This document shows positions 1 to 6,466 of a DNA stretch of 9,268 nucleotides, in pieces (position 1 is the stretch's first letter; every line of letters begins with the position of its first letter). The notes beneath the pieces are model-generated. The model was not told the DNA's origin, did not search any database, and saw nothing but the letters and a program-made list of their open reading frames with translations. A program made the translations under genes and the position numbers. The stretch comes from Dehalococcoidia bacterium UBA7891 (lineage in GTDB: Bacteria > Chloroflexota > Dehalococcoidia > Lucifugimonadales > UBA826), in assembly GCA_002500485.1 (NCBI GenBank), contig DLRJ01000138.1:1-9268 (forward strand), in the 5' to 3' direction.

Positions 1-690
1 AAGTTCAAGAATGAGATCTTGCTCAGAAGGTGAAATATTCAAGGTCCTTACAACCGCTGAATGCTGGCCAATATTCTCCAAACTGGGCATTTCCAGAACA
101 GTGGCCTCACCAACGGTATAGGAAACAATTACATTGTCTCCATGGACATACAAACCTTTCCAGTGCGCCCAATCTCGGGGAAGGGGACCGTATGGTTTCT
201 TGTCAAGCCCCAACATTCGAGGATCTTCAAAACTTTCAGCCAAATTCGCCCAACCGGGGCCTTTGGGTGTAGTAAAAATCAAATCTCCTACAATGGACAT
301 ATGTGTTGTGTGTGATCCATCAAAGGCGATGTTTGTCCAGTTTACGAAGCCTTCTCCACCCCAAGAGGCGGCCACCCGAAGAAGATCTGTGTCATAAACG
401 ATAAACCTGTTTCCTTTGGCCAAGCCACCATCACCTTCATCCAAGCGAATGGCGACTCCCTTATAGGCGAAATTGCCCGGAGCCACTTCATAGGTCGCGG
501 TCAGGTAGGGTCCGTAGTTCATTTTTTCGTACCACTCCTCACCCTTGTTTTCTCCATCACCGCGGGAAGCGGACTCAAGTCCAGAGCTACATCCCCAAAT
601 AGTGAGCATCACCGTTACAAACAAACTGAGAATGAGTGCCTTTTTTTGGTAAGCATTCATAGCGATAAGAAAAGTTCTATTCTGTTTCAT
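1..690 (-). CDS. DUF6797-like probable lipoprotein, N-terminal 230 residues (3' end outside window)
   Basis: The minus-strand frame is open from the ATG at 690 to the window edge. It was read by reverse-complementing the region. A Shine-Dalgarno-like AGAGGA sits about 6 bases before the ATG, which favours this start over the in-frame Met11. Residues 17-33 are hydrophobic and end at Cys34 (IWGCSS), a plausible but imperfect lipobox because Trp is at -2, so export and lipid anchoring are likely. Residues about 58-200 contain NYGPYLTATYEV, NFAYKGVAIRL, LLRVAASWGGEGF, FDGSHTTHMSIVGDL, ESFEDPR, YGPLPRDWAHWKGLYVHGD and SYTVGEATVLEMP. From memory this matches the DUF6797 domain found at the N-terminus of large secreted, often cytochrome c-containing, proteins of Planctomycetes and Verrucomicrobia. 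No CXXCH heme motif occurs in the visible part. The function of the family is not known to me. It is divergent from the symporter gene at 1003, so the two may share a control region. Confidence 0.8.
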   Translation of the reverse strand, partial: MKQNRTFLIAMNAYQKKALILSLFVTVMLTIWGCSSGLESASRGDGENKGEEWYEKMNYGPYLTATYEVAPGNFAYKGVAIRLDEGDGGLAKGNRFIVYDTDLLRVAASWGGEGFVNWTNIAFDGSHTTHMSIVGDLIFTTPKGPGWANLAESFEDPRMLGLDKKPYGPLPRDWAHWKGLYVHGDNVIVSYTVGEATVLEMPSLENIGQHSAVVRTLNISPSEQDLILEL

Positions 691-867
691 AATTTCCTCT
701 ATCAAGCTTTTAAGTCCTTTGTCAATATTGAAAGGATCAGGGTTTAGAACGGACTAGGGTTAAAGTTGATAAGTCAGCTCCCATCGCCAACTATCTCGCT
801 GAGGGGAAAGCCTTTTCAACGAACAATACGTTGTCGATTATTAACCCCATTCGTGAAAGAATCGATC

Positions 868-898
868 CCGACAAACTGTTTTAAAGCTATGCTATAAT
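868..898 (+). promoter_or_regulatory. Probable promoter with extended -10 for the symporter-dehydrogenase set
   Basis: A perfect TATAAT lies at 893-898, preceded by TGC at 890-892, giving the extended TGnTATAAT form. The best upstream -35 candidate is CCGACA at 868-873, 4 of 6 matches to TTGACA with a long 19-base spacer, which an extended -10 can tolerate. The start point would be near 905, leaving about 98 bases of leader before the TTG at 1003. If the host belongs to Bacteroidota, whose housekeeping promoters differ (TAnnTTTG type), this match would mean less. Confidence 0.55.
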
Positions 899-916
899 AG
901 GGTCAAAACAAACTGT
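871..916 (+). repeat. Direct repeat ACAAACTGT x2 flanking the promoter -10
   Basis: The 9-mer ACAAACTGT occurs at 871-879 and again at 908-916, 37 bases apart, on either side of the TATAAT box. Each copy has ACA/TGT dyad ends. The first copy overlaps the -35 candidate and the second lies just after the expected start point. This is a typical layout for a repressor's paired operators, but no regulator gene is in the window and the repeat is short. Confidence 0.35.
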
Positions 917-990
917 CAATTTATCTACTCCCCCAAGCAAAGATAAAGCCTCTACATTATCAGCAAACTATTAGACTAAAAAGCTATCTA

Positions 991-995
991 AGGAA
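991..995 (+). promoter_or_regulatory. Shine-Dalgarno-like site supporting a TTG start
   Basis: AGGAA at 991-995 leaves 7 bases before the TTG at 1003. The in-frame ATG at 1036 has no recognisable ribosome-binding site in the 25 bases before it. This site therefore favours the TTG, although family alignment favours an N-terminus near the ATG. Confidence 0.45.
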
Positions 996-1002
996 TTGAC
1001 CT

Positions 1003-2661
1003 TTGAGAGCTTCTAGCTGTATCTTCCGCAATATTATGCTGATAAATTCACTCGACTTGGTCATTGTTGTGGGGTATATGCTTGGTATTCTTGTCATTGG
1101 TGTCATGGCCGGGCGCAACCGCCTCACAACAAGTAATGACTACTTCTTGGCGGGCCGGTCACTAAACTGGCTGATGGTGGGTGCCGCTCTTTTTGCCACA
1201 AATATTTCAACAATTCATCTGGTGGGCCTCGCCTCGGACGGATACCGGATAGGGCTGGTGGTCGGAAACTTTGAATGGATGGCCGCCTTCACGCTGATTT
1301 TGCTCGGGCTCGTCTTCGCCCCGTTCTATTTCAAGAGTAAGATTACGACACTCCCGGAGTATCTTGAGAAGCGCTACAGCCCTCATTCTAGAACATTCCT
1401 CGCTTTTATTTCTGTGATGTCGGCTCTTCTGGTACATATAGGTATCAGTCTTTATGCTGGCGCAAAAGTGTTCGAATATTTCTTTAATATTGACGTGATT
1501 TATTCCATAACCCTAATTTCAGTTGTCACTGCTGTATACACTGTCATGGGCGGACTTAGGGCGGTCGTGGTTACAGAGACCATCCAGACCTTTATTTTAC
1601 TCATCGGAGCACTTTCTGTCACCGTTGCAGCATTTATGGCTTTACCATCCGTTGGGATTCATAGTTTAGCTGAATTAAAAGCCGCGGTGAAACCTGATCA
1701 AGTGAATATGCTTCACTCCTTTCGGAACGCTCAAGGTGGACTGAATGAGTATTCAGCGTACTCTATGATTCTCGGATATCCTATTCTCGGCATATGGTAC
1801 TGGTGTACAGATCAGACAATAGTACAGAGGGTTCTCGGTGCTAAAACTCAACGCGATGCCCAACTGGGCCCGCTCTTTGCCGGGTTCCTAAAACTTTTAC
1901 CTGTTTTTTTCATGGTTCTTCCCGGAGTACTCGGTTATGTTCTTTTTAAGGACATTATCGGTGCCGATAATGATCTCACCTTGCCAGTTATGATTCAGCA
2001 ACTTTTACCAACAGGCCTCATCGGACTTGTAACAGCCGGACTTCTCGCAGCTCTCATGAGCACTATTGCAGGTGCCCTTAACAGCAGTGCGACTCTGGTC
2101 TCTTTCGATATTGTTAAAAGGGTTTGGCCAGATACGCGGGATCAAACTCAGATTTTAATCGGACGCATCACCGCCGTCGTTGTTATGCTTCTTGCAATGG
2201 CTTGGTCCACACAGGGCGGAAAATTTGGAAGCATTTTCGTAGCTATAAACAAGATTCCCATGATGTTTGCGCCGGCGATTTCCTGCGTGTTTCTTTGGGG
2301 CGTTTTCTGGCGGAGAGGGACAAAAGAAGCGAGTTTAGCAACGTTAGCCGCGGGCTCCGTGGTAGGGACAATATATCTTATCGTTGATCTTCCGCTCATT
2401 GGCGATGTGAGCATAATTACCCAACGCTGGGGAATCCCGTTTATGCAGGTTGGCATTTATCTATTCATCTTTTGCAGTCTCGTTTACTATACCATCAGTA
2501 AAATGACACCTGAACCTGATGTCGAAGACCTGGGGAACCTCTGCTGGGAGAACCCTCTGAGTGCCGTGATGTACGGGAGAATATCAGGTTGGAGTGACCC
2601 CCGCGCTTGGGCGATCACTCTCTTTTCCATCGTGATTATTTTCTATCTGATCCTTGGATAA
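1003..2661 (+). CDS. Sodium:solute symporter family (SSS/SGLT-type) sugar or polyol transporter
   Basis: This 552-residue polytopic membrane protein of the SSS family (about 13-14 hydrophobic segments) is expected to drive solute uptake across the cytoplasmic membrane with Na+. Family signatures are NDYFLAGRSLNW (45-56), FATNISTIHLVGLAS (64-78), TLPEYLEKRY (116-125), YTVMGGLRAVV (179-189) and GIWYWCTDQTIVQRVLG (263-279). Compared with human SGLT1, sugar-site residues Asn67, His72, Glu91 and Tyr266-Trp267 are kept. The position of SGLT1 Gln457 is Asn416 here (VAINKIP), whereas the second symporter in this window keeps Gln. The Na+ site of vSGLT type appears as AALMST (349-354). The TTG start at 1003 has a ribosome-binding site; Met12 (ATG 1036) would give the more usual N-terminus. 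It heads a probable operon with two dehydrogenases, so its substrate is probably oxidised or reduced by them. The exact substrate cannot be read from sequence. Confidence 0.92.
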   Translation: MRASSCIFRNIMLINSLDLVIVVGYMLGILVIGVMAGRNRLTTSNDYFLAGRSLNWLMVGAALFATNISTIHLVGLASDGYRIGLVVGNFEWMAAFTLILLGLVFAPFYFKSKITTLPEYLEKRYSPHSRTFLAFISVMSALLVHIGISLYAGAKVFEYFFNIDVIYSITLISVVTAVYTVMGGLRAVVVTETIQTFILLIGALSVTVAAFMALPSVGIHSLAELKAAVKPDQVNMLHSFRNAQGGLNEYSAYSMILGYPILGIWYWCTDQTIVQRVLGAKTQRDAQLGPLFAGFLKLLPVFFMVLPGVLGYVLFKDIIGADNDLTLPVMIQQLLPTGLIGLVTAGLLAALMSTIAGALNSSATLVSFDIVKRVWPDTRDQTQILIGRITAVVVMLLAMAWSTQGGKFGSIFVAINKIPMMFAPAISCVFLWGVFWRRGTKEASLATLAAGSVVGTIYLIVDLPLIGDVSIITQRWGIPFMQVGIYLFIFCSLVYYTISKMTPEPDVEDLGNLCWENPLSAVMYGRISGWSDPRAWAITLFSIVIIFYLILG

Positions 2662-2699
2662 GACACCAGTTAATTCTTCCCTTACCTGATTTAGACCTC

Positions 2700-3734
2700 A
2701 TGAGTCACAATTCCATGAGACAGGCGGTCATGACTGGACCCGGCAAGATAGAAATGAGACAAGTACCAACCCCTGAAACGAAAAGTAATGAAGTCCTGCT
2801 GAGGATAAAACATATCGGAATATGTGGTTCCGATATTCATGTAAACCATGGTCTACATCCATTTACTTCATATCCTGTAGTTCAGGGACATGAATTCTCT
2901 GGTATTATTGAGCAGGTTGGATCTGAGATAAATGAGCTATACCCGGGAATGAATGTTACTGGAAGACCACAAATTGTCTGTGGGGAGTGTAGACCATGTA
3001 AGCGAGGCGATTACAACATATGTGACGTACTTAGGGTTGAAGGATTTCAAGCCCCTGGTGTGGCACAGGATTTATTTGCTACTTCACCTCAAAAAATTGT
3101 GGCTCTACCCGATTCACTAAGTCTCGAAGAAGGTGCACTTGTAGAACCTGTTTCAGTAGCTGTGCATGCTTCACAAAAGGCTGGTGATGTTAAAGAAAAA
3201 CGTATTGCTATTTTTGGAGCTGGACCTATTGGAAACTTGATTGGTCAGGTCTGTCAAAGTTTAGGGGCCGAAAAGGTTCTTATTCGGGACGTAAGTGATT
3301 TTCGACTCAATATCGCTAGATCGTGTGGCTTAGAAAACACTTCAAACGCTACAAATGAATCTATGTCCGATGCTCAATTGAGAGTTTTCGGCAATGATGG
3401 TTACTCTGTAGCTTTTGAGGCTGTGGGCATTGAGTCAACACTGGCTGATGGGATTCATACCATAGAAAAGGGCGGTACTTTAATAATTGTCGGTGTATTT
3501 GGGGAAAAACCCAAAATAGATATGGCCCTAGTTGGTGATCGCGAACTTAATCTTATTGGTTCACTTATGTACAAACACCCGGATTTTGAAGAGGCCGTGA
3601 GACTGATAGAATTGGGTAAAATTGTTTTAGCTCCCCTCATTACCAAACATTTTCCTCTGGAACAATACGAGGACGCTTATTCATTCATTGAGGAACAGGG
3701 CGACAAAAGCTTAAAGGTCATTATTGATCTATGA
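2700..3734 (+). CDS. Zinc-dependent medium-chain alcohol/polyol dehydrogenase (MDR family)
   Basis: This is 344 residues from the ATG at 2700, a usual length for sorbitol, threonine or galactitol-phosphate dehydrogenase relatives. The frame stays open back to 2607, but that part overlaps the symporter gene and precedes the normal N-terminus. Met6 (ATG 2715) is an alternative, and neither start has a clear ribosome-binding site. Catalytic-zinc residues are Cys42 (GICGSD), His64-Glu65 (GHE) and Glu149 (VEPVSVAVHA). The four structural-zinc cysteines are Cys94, Cys97, Cys100 and Cys108. The cofactor fold has GAGPIG (173-178), and Asp197 at the end of the second strand favours NAD over NADP. It probably oxidises a sugar alcohol or sugar hydroxyl, or reduces a ketose, in the cytoplasm. 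It lies 38 bases after the symporter and 17 before the iron alcohol dehydrogenase, so one transcript is likely. Sampled stretches are notably AT-richer than the symporter gene. The exact substrate is unknown. Confidence 0.9.
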   Translation: MSHNSMRQAVMTGPGKIEMRQVPTPETKSNEVLLRIKHIGICGSDIHVNHGLHPFTSYPVVQGHEFSGIIEQVGSEINELYPGMNVTGRPQIVCGECRPCKRGDYNICDVLRVEGFQAPGVAQDLFATSPQKIVALPDSLSLEEGALVEPVSVAVHASQKAGDVKEKRIAIFGAGPIGNLIGQVCQSLGAEKVLIRDVSDFRLNIARSCGLENTSNATNESMSDAQLRVFGNDGYSVAFEAVGIESTLADGIHTIEKGGTLIIVGVFGEKPKIDMALVGDRELNLIGSLMYKHPDFEEAVRLIELGKIVLAPLITKHFPLEQYEDAYSFIEEQGDKSLKVIIDL

Positions 3735-3740
3735 GCAAAT

Positions 3741-3746
3741 AGGAGG
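3741..3746 (+). promoter_or_regulatory. Consensus Shine-Dalgarno for the iron alcohol dehydrogenase
   Basis: AGGAGG at 3741-3746 stands 5 bases before the ATG at 3752. It is the strongest ribosome-binding site in the window and fixes this start. Confidence 0.85.
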
Positions 3747-3751
3747 TTTTC

Positions 3752-4918
3752 ATGACTGAATTTAATTATTACCAACCGACCGAAATTCGATTCGGTCCGG
3801 GCCGTCTTAATGAAGTTGGAGAAACTGTCGCTGGTTATGGGAAAAATTGCCTGTTAGTTACAGGGTCAAACATTCCATCGCTTGAACCGATGTTTACACA
3901 ACTCTTGAGCTCACTAAGAGAAGCGGATGTGACCGTTGTTCATTTTGATGGTGTTATCCCTAACCCCACTACCAATACCATTAAGGACGGGGCAATGATG
4001 GCTAAAACCAATAACGTTGATGTGGTCCTCGGAGTAGGTGGAGGTTCTAGCATGGATTCAGCTAAAGCAATAGCTGTAGAGGCAAGTCACGATGGCAGTG
4101 CTTGGGACTACCTATTTTATAAAAACACGCAACCTACAGAAAAAACTCTACCGATTATTACAGTCTCTACAACTTCAGGTACAGGCTCTCAGGTAACTCA
4201 AGTTGCTGTTATCACAAATTCCCAAAAAAGAGACAAGTCAGCCATATATCATCCAAATGTCTACCCTCGGATCTCGATTGTCGACCCAGAATTGATGATT
4301 TCCGTACCTCCCAAAATTACAGCCGCTACAGGTTTTGATGTCTTTTGCCATGCCTTTGAAAGCATGCTTCATCCCGCAGCCTCTCTATATACTGATCTTA
4401 TGGCTAAAGAAGCGATTACACTTGTGTTTTGCCATTTGAAAGTGGCTATGGAGAAACCGACAGATATAGTTTCGCGATCAGCTCTAGCCTGGGCTGACAC
4501 CTTGGCCGGCTTGTGTATTGCTAATGCAGGTGTCACACTTCCGCATGGTATCGGTATGGCCATCGGAGGTATGTATCCACATGTGATGCACGGAGAGACA
4601 CTTGCTTTGAATTATCCCGCCTTTACCCGATTTACCTATGAAGATGCCGTTAGCCAGTTCTCATTTCTTGGGCGGATTTTGAACGGTACCCTGGGTAACG
4701 ATCCGGATGAGAAGGCTGCTGAAAACGCGTGCGATGAATTGGATAACTTTCTCCAAAGGATAGAAATGTGGTACGGCCTTTCTGATTTTGATATTCCGGA
4801 AGACGAACTAGATGACTTAGCCGAGCAGTCTCTTGTTCTTCCGGATTATAAAAATAATCCAAAAATTCCGACACTCGACGAAACAAAAGCTTTGTTGCTT
4901 AGCTGTGTCAGTAGATAG
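3752..4918 (+). CDS. Iron-containing (group III) alcohol dehydrogenase
   Basis: At 388 residues this is the standard length for the family (FucO, YqhD, EutG, GldA relatives). The N-terminal nucleotide-binding part has GVGGGSSMDSAKAIA (94-108), the GGGS-x2-D-x2-K pattern. TVSTTSGTGSQVT (137-149) follows, then the metal-binding C-terminal domain. Metal ligands align as Asp196 and His200 (GFDVFCHAFES), His265 (LPHG) and His280 (MHGETLA), all intact. The neighbouring non-ligand histidine (His267 of FucO, His271 of YqhD) appears as Met269 here. The enzyme is expected to interconvert an alcohol and an aldehyde or ketone with NAD(P)H in the cytoplasm. A role in lactaldehyde reduction (FucO-like), glycolaldehyde reduction or polyol oxidation would fit a sugar operon. 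None can be chosen from sequence alone, so no symbol is given. It is the last gene of the plus-strand set, 17 bases after the MDR dehydrogenase. Confidence 0.92.
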   Translation: MTEFNYYQPTEIRFGPGRLNEVGETVAGYGKNCLLVTGSNIPSLEPMFTQLLSSLREADVTVVHFDGVIPNPTTNTIKDGAMMAKTNNVDVVLGVGGGSSMDSAKAIAVEASHDGSAWDYLFYKNTQPTEKTLPIITVSTTSGTGSQVTQVAVITNSQKRDKSAIYHPNVYPRISIVDPELMISVPPKITAATGFDVFCHAFESMLHPAASLYTDLMAKEAITLVFCHLKVAMEKPTDIVSRSALAWADTLAGLCIANAGVTLPHGIGMAIGGMYPHVMHGETLALNYPAFTRFTYEDAVSQFSFLGRILNGTLGNDPDEKAAENACDELDNFLQRIEMWYGLSDFDIPEDELDDLAEQSLVLPDYKNNPKIPTLDETKALLLSCVSR

Positions 4919-4936
4919 GACTTCGAGACTGGTGAC

Positions 4937-4955
4937 AGAGTAAAATATCTACTCT
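4937..4955. terminator. Possible weak bidirectional terminator hairpin
   Basis: AGAGTA (4937-4942) and TACTCT (4950-4955) form a perfect 6-pair inverted repeat with a 7-base AT-rich loop, inside the 43-base gap between the two convergent coding regions. No clean T-run follows on either strand and the stem is short. The call rests mainly on position. Confidence 0.3.
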
Positions 4956-4961
4956 ACATTC

Positions 4962-6452
4962 CTAATCGAAAACTCGTTCATTCCAGAGTAGCTCCTTTTT
5001 CAACTGGCGGACATTTGTTTCTTCATCAATTACGATGAGTTCTACTCCAGCCATCTCTGCAAAGTCTTCAATATGTGATATATCCAAACTAAGACTGTAG
5101 CAGGTGTGATGGGAACCTCCCGATAGAATCCAAGCAGACGCCGCATTTTTTAAATCCGGAAGTGGCTTCCAAAAAACACGGGCAACAGGAAGTTTTGGAA
5201 GTTTTTGTTCTATTTCTACTGATTCAACCTTGTTAACCAATAAACGGAATCTTGATCCAAGATCAATAAGAGAAATATTCAATGCATGCCCTGCTTTTGA
5301 ATCAAATACCAATCTTACTGGATCACTCTTTCCACCTATAGAAAGAGGATGAATCTCACAGAACGGTTTTCCCTTTGACAAAGACGGACAGATTTCAAGC
5401 ATATGCGATCCCATTACAAGTTCGCTCTTGGGACCAAAATGATATGTATAGTCTTCCATAAAGGAAGTACCACCATCAAGGCCAGCAGACATCACTTTAA
5501 TTACACGTACAAGAGCAGCGGCCTTCCAATCGCCTTCGGCACCGAAGCCGTACCCCTCATTCATAAGGCGTTGAACGGCAATCCCCGGTAACTGTTTTAA
5601 ACCTTTGAGATTCTCGAATGTATCCGTAAAAGCGGAAAATTTTCCCTCATTCAAAAAATTCCGCAACCCAACCTCAATGCTTGCCGCATCTCTCAATTCC
5701 TGATACCGTTCTCCTTCGGGTCTCAATTCAGATACAATATCGTAGAGGATCAAATACTGTTGAATTAAGCTGTCAATTTCTTTTTCCGTTGCGCTTTTGA
5801 CGCACGCCACCAAATCCCCCATACCGTATCCATTAACTTCGAAACCGAACCTGATCTGTGCCTCAACTTTGTCTCCTTCGGTGACAGCTACATCTCTCAT
5901 ATTATCCCCAAACCTGGCTATACGCATTGACTGCATTTCGCTCCAGCCACAGGCTGCTCTTGTCCAGACACCTATCTTATACTGAACTTCATCCTCCGAC
6001 CAGTGGCCAACCACAACTTTTCGACGAATGTCTAATCGACTCCCGATGAAACCAAACTCTCGTCCGCCATGGGCCGACTGATGAAGATTCATATAATCCA
6101 TATCAATAGATTCCCAAGGGATATCCTGATTGAACTGAGTATGTAGGTGAAGGATCGGCTTGGTTATTCTTTTCAAGCCATTTATCCACATTTTCGCCGG
6201 AGAAAAAGTATGCATCCAACAGATGAGACCGACGACGCGGTCATCCGAACTGGCTTCTTTGCAGAGCTTCGTTATTTCACCGGAAGTAGTCAGAATACCC
6301 TTAAAACAGATCCTTACCGGGATAGCTGAGGCGTTATCTAGTTCAGAAGTAACTTTGGCGGCGTTCTGTTCAATCTTCCGTAACGCCTCATCGCCATATA
6401 ACTCTTGACTTCCCACAACGAACCATAATTCCAGCTTCTTCAGGTCAATCAC
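4962..6452 (-). CDS. araA: L-arabinose isomerase
   Basis: This 496-residue protein closely follows E. coli AraA (about 500 residues) along its whole length. Examples are WFVVGSQELYG (10-20), HTFSPAKMWINGL (81-93), HTQFNQDIPWESIDMD (104-119), AHGGREFGFIG (127-137), RFGDNMRDVAVTEGDKV (180-196) and GTSFMEDYTYHF (328-339). The catalytic and Mn-binding residues line up as Glu306, Glu333, His350 and His449. It converts L-arabinose to L-ribulose in the cytoplasm; members of the family also convert D-galactose to D-tagatose. Translation begins at a GTG (6450-6452), supported by TAGGAG 8 bases upstream. That site overlaps the stop codon of the preceding symporter gene, so the two are probably co-transcribed and translationally linked. 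AraB and AraD, the usual next steps, are not in the window. Assignment is very secure for the family; which aldose is the physiological substrate is less so. Confidence 0.97.
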   Translation of the reverse strand: MIDLKKLELWFVVGSQELYGDEALRKIEQNAAKVTSELDNASAIPVRICFKGILTTSGEITKLCKEASSDDRVVGLICWMHTFSPAKMWINGLKRITKPILHLHTQFNQDIPWESIDMDYMNLHQSAHGGREFGFIGSRLDIRRKVVVGHWSEDEVQYKIGVWTRAACGWSEMQSMRIARFGDNMRDVAVTEGDKVEAQIRFGFEVNGYGMGDLVACVKSATEKEIDSLIQQYLILYDIVSELRPEGERYQELRDAASIEVGLRNFLNEGKFSAFTDTFENLKGLKQLPGIAVQRLMNEGYGFGAEGDWKAAALVRVIKVMSAGLDGGTSFMEDYTYHFGPKSELVMGSHMLEICPSLSKGKPFCEIHPLSIGGKSDPVRLVFDSKAGHALNISLIDLGSRFRLLVNKVESVEIEQKLPKLPVARVFWKPLPDLKNAASAWILSGGSHHTCYSLSLDISHIEDFAEMAGVELIVIDEETNVRQLKKELLWNERVFD

Positions 6453-6460
6453 TGTATAAA

Positions 6461-6466
6461 CTCCTA
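6461..6466 (-). promoter_or_regulatory. araA ribosome-binding site overlapping the upstream stop codon
   Basis: On the minus strand TAGGAG (6466 to 6461) includes the TAG stop of the symporter gene (6466-6464) and lies 8 bases before the GTG of araA. Ribosomes finishing the symporter would cover it, so translational coupling is likely. It also decides the GTG start. Confidence 0.7.

Larger units (their letters stand above)
691..1002. other. Divergent intergenic region
   Basis: These 312 bases separate the minus-strand lipoprotein gene from the plus-strand symporter gene. They contain a strong-looking plus-strand promoter near 868-898, a 9-base repeat (871-879 and 908-916), a short inverted repeat CAACG/CGTTG (817-821 and 829-833), and a 50-codon stop-free stretch (732-884, plus strand) that has no ATG. 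No convincing minus-strand promoter was found for the lipoprotein gene. A TTGACA-like hexamer in that direction lies too close to the start codon to be useful. Confidence 0.6.

Noticed and set aside
30..397. Three overlapping plus-strand open frames (80-87 codons)
   Set aside because: They lie opposite the minus-strand DUF6797-like gene, which has a continuous frame, signal peptide and family motifs; the plus-strand translations look like nothing known.
817..833. Inverted repeat CAACG/CGTTG as an operator
   Set aside because: Only five pairs, away from the promoter core, and common by chance; noted in the region description but not called as a site.
2124..2456. Short open frames on both strands inside the first symporter gene
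   Set aside because: They are out of frame with a gene that has conserved SSS motifs on both sides; no independent support.
2607..2699. N-terminal extension of the MDR dehydrogenase back to the ATG at 2607
   Set aside because: It overlaps the end of the symporter gene, and the family's N-terminus begins close to the ATG at 2700 or 2715.
3752..4918. Naming the iron alcohol dehydrogenase fucO
   Set aside because: The fold and metal ligands fit, but many substrates occur in this family and no fucose or rhamnose genes are in the window.
4962..6452. L-fucose isomerase as an alternative identity
   Set aside because: The sequence follows E. coli AraA along the whole length, including the catalytic Glu306, Glu333, His350 and His449; L-fucose isomerase is longer and does not match these motifs.
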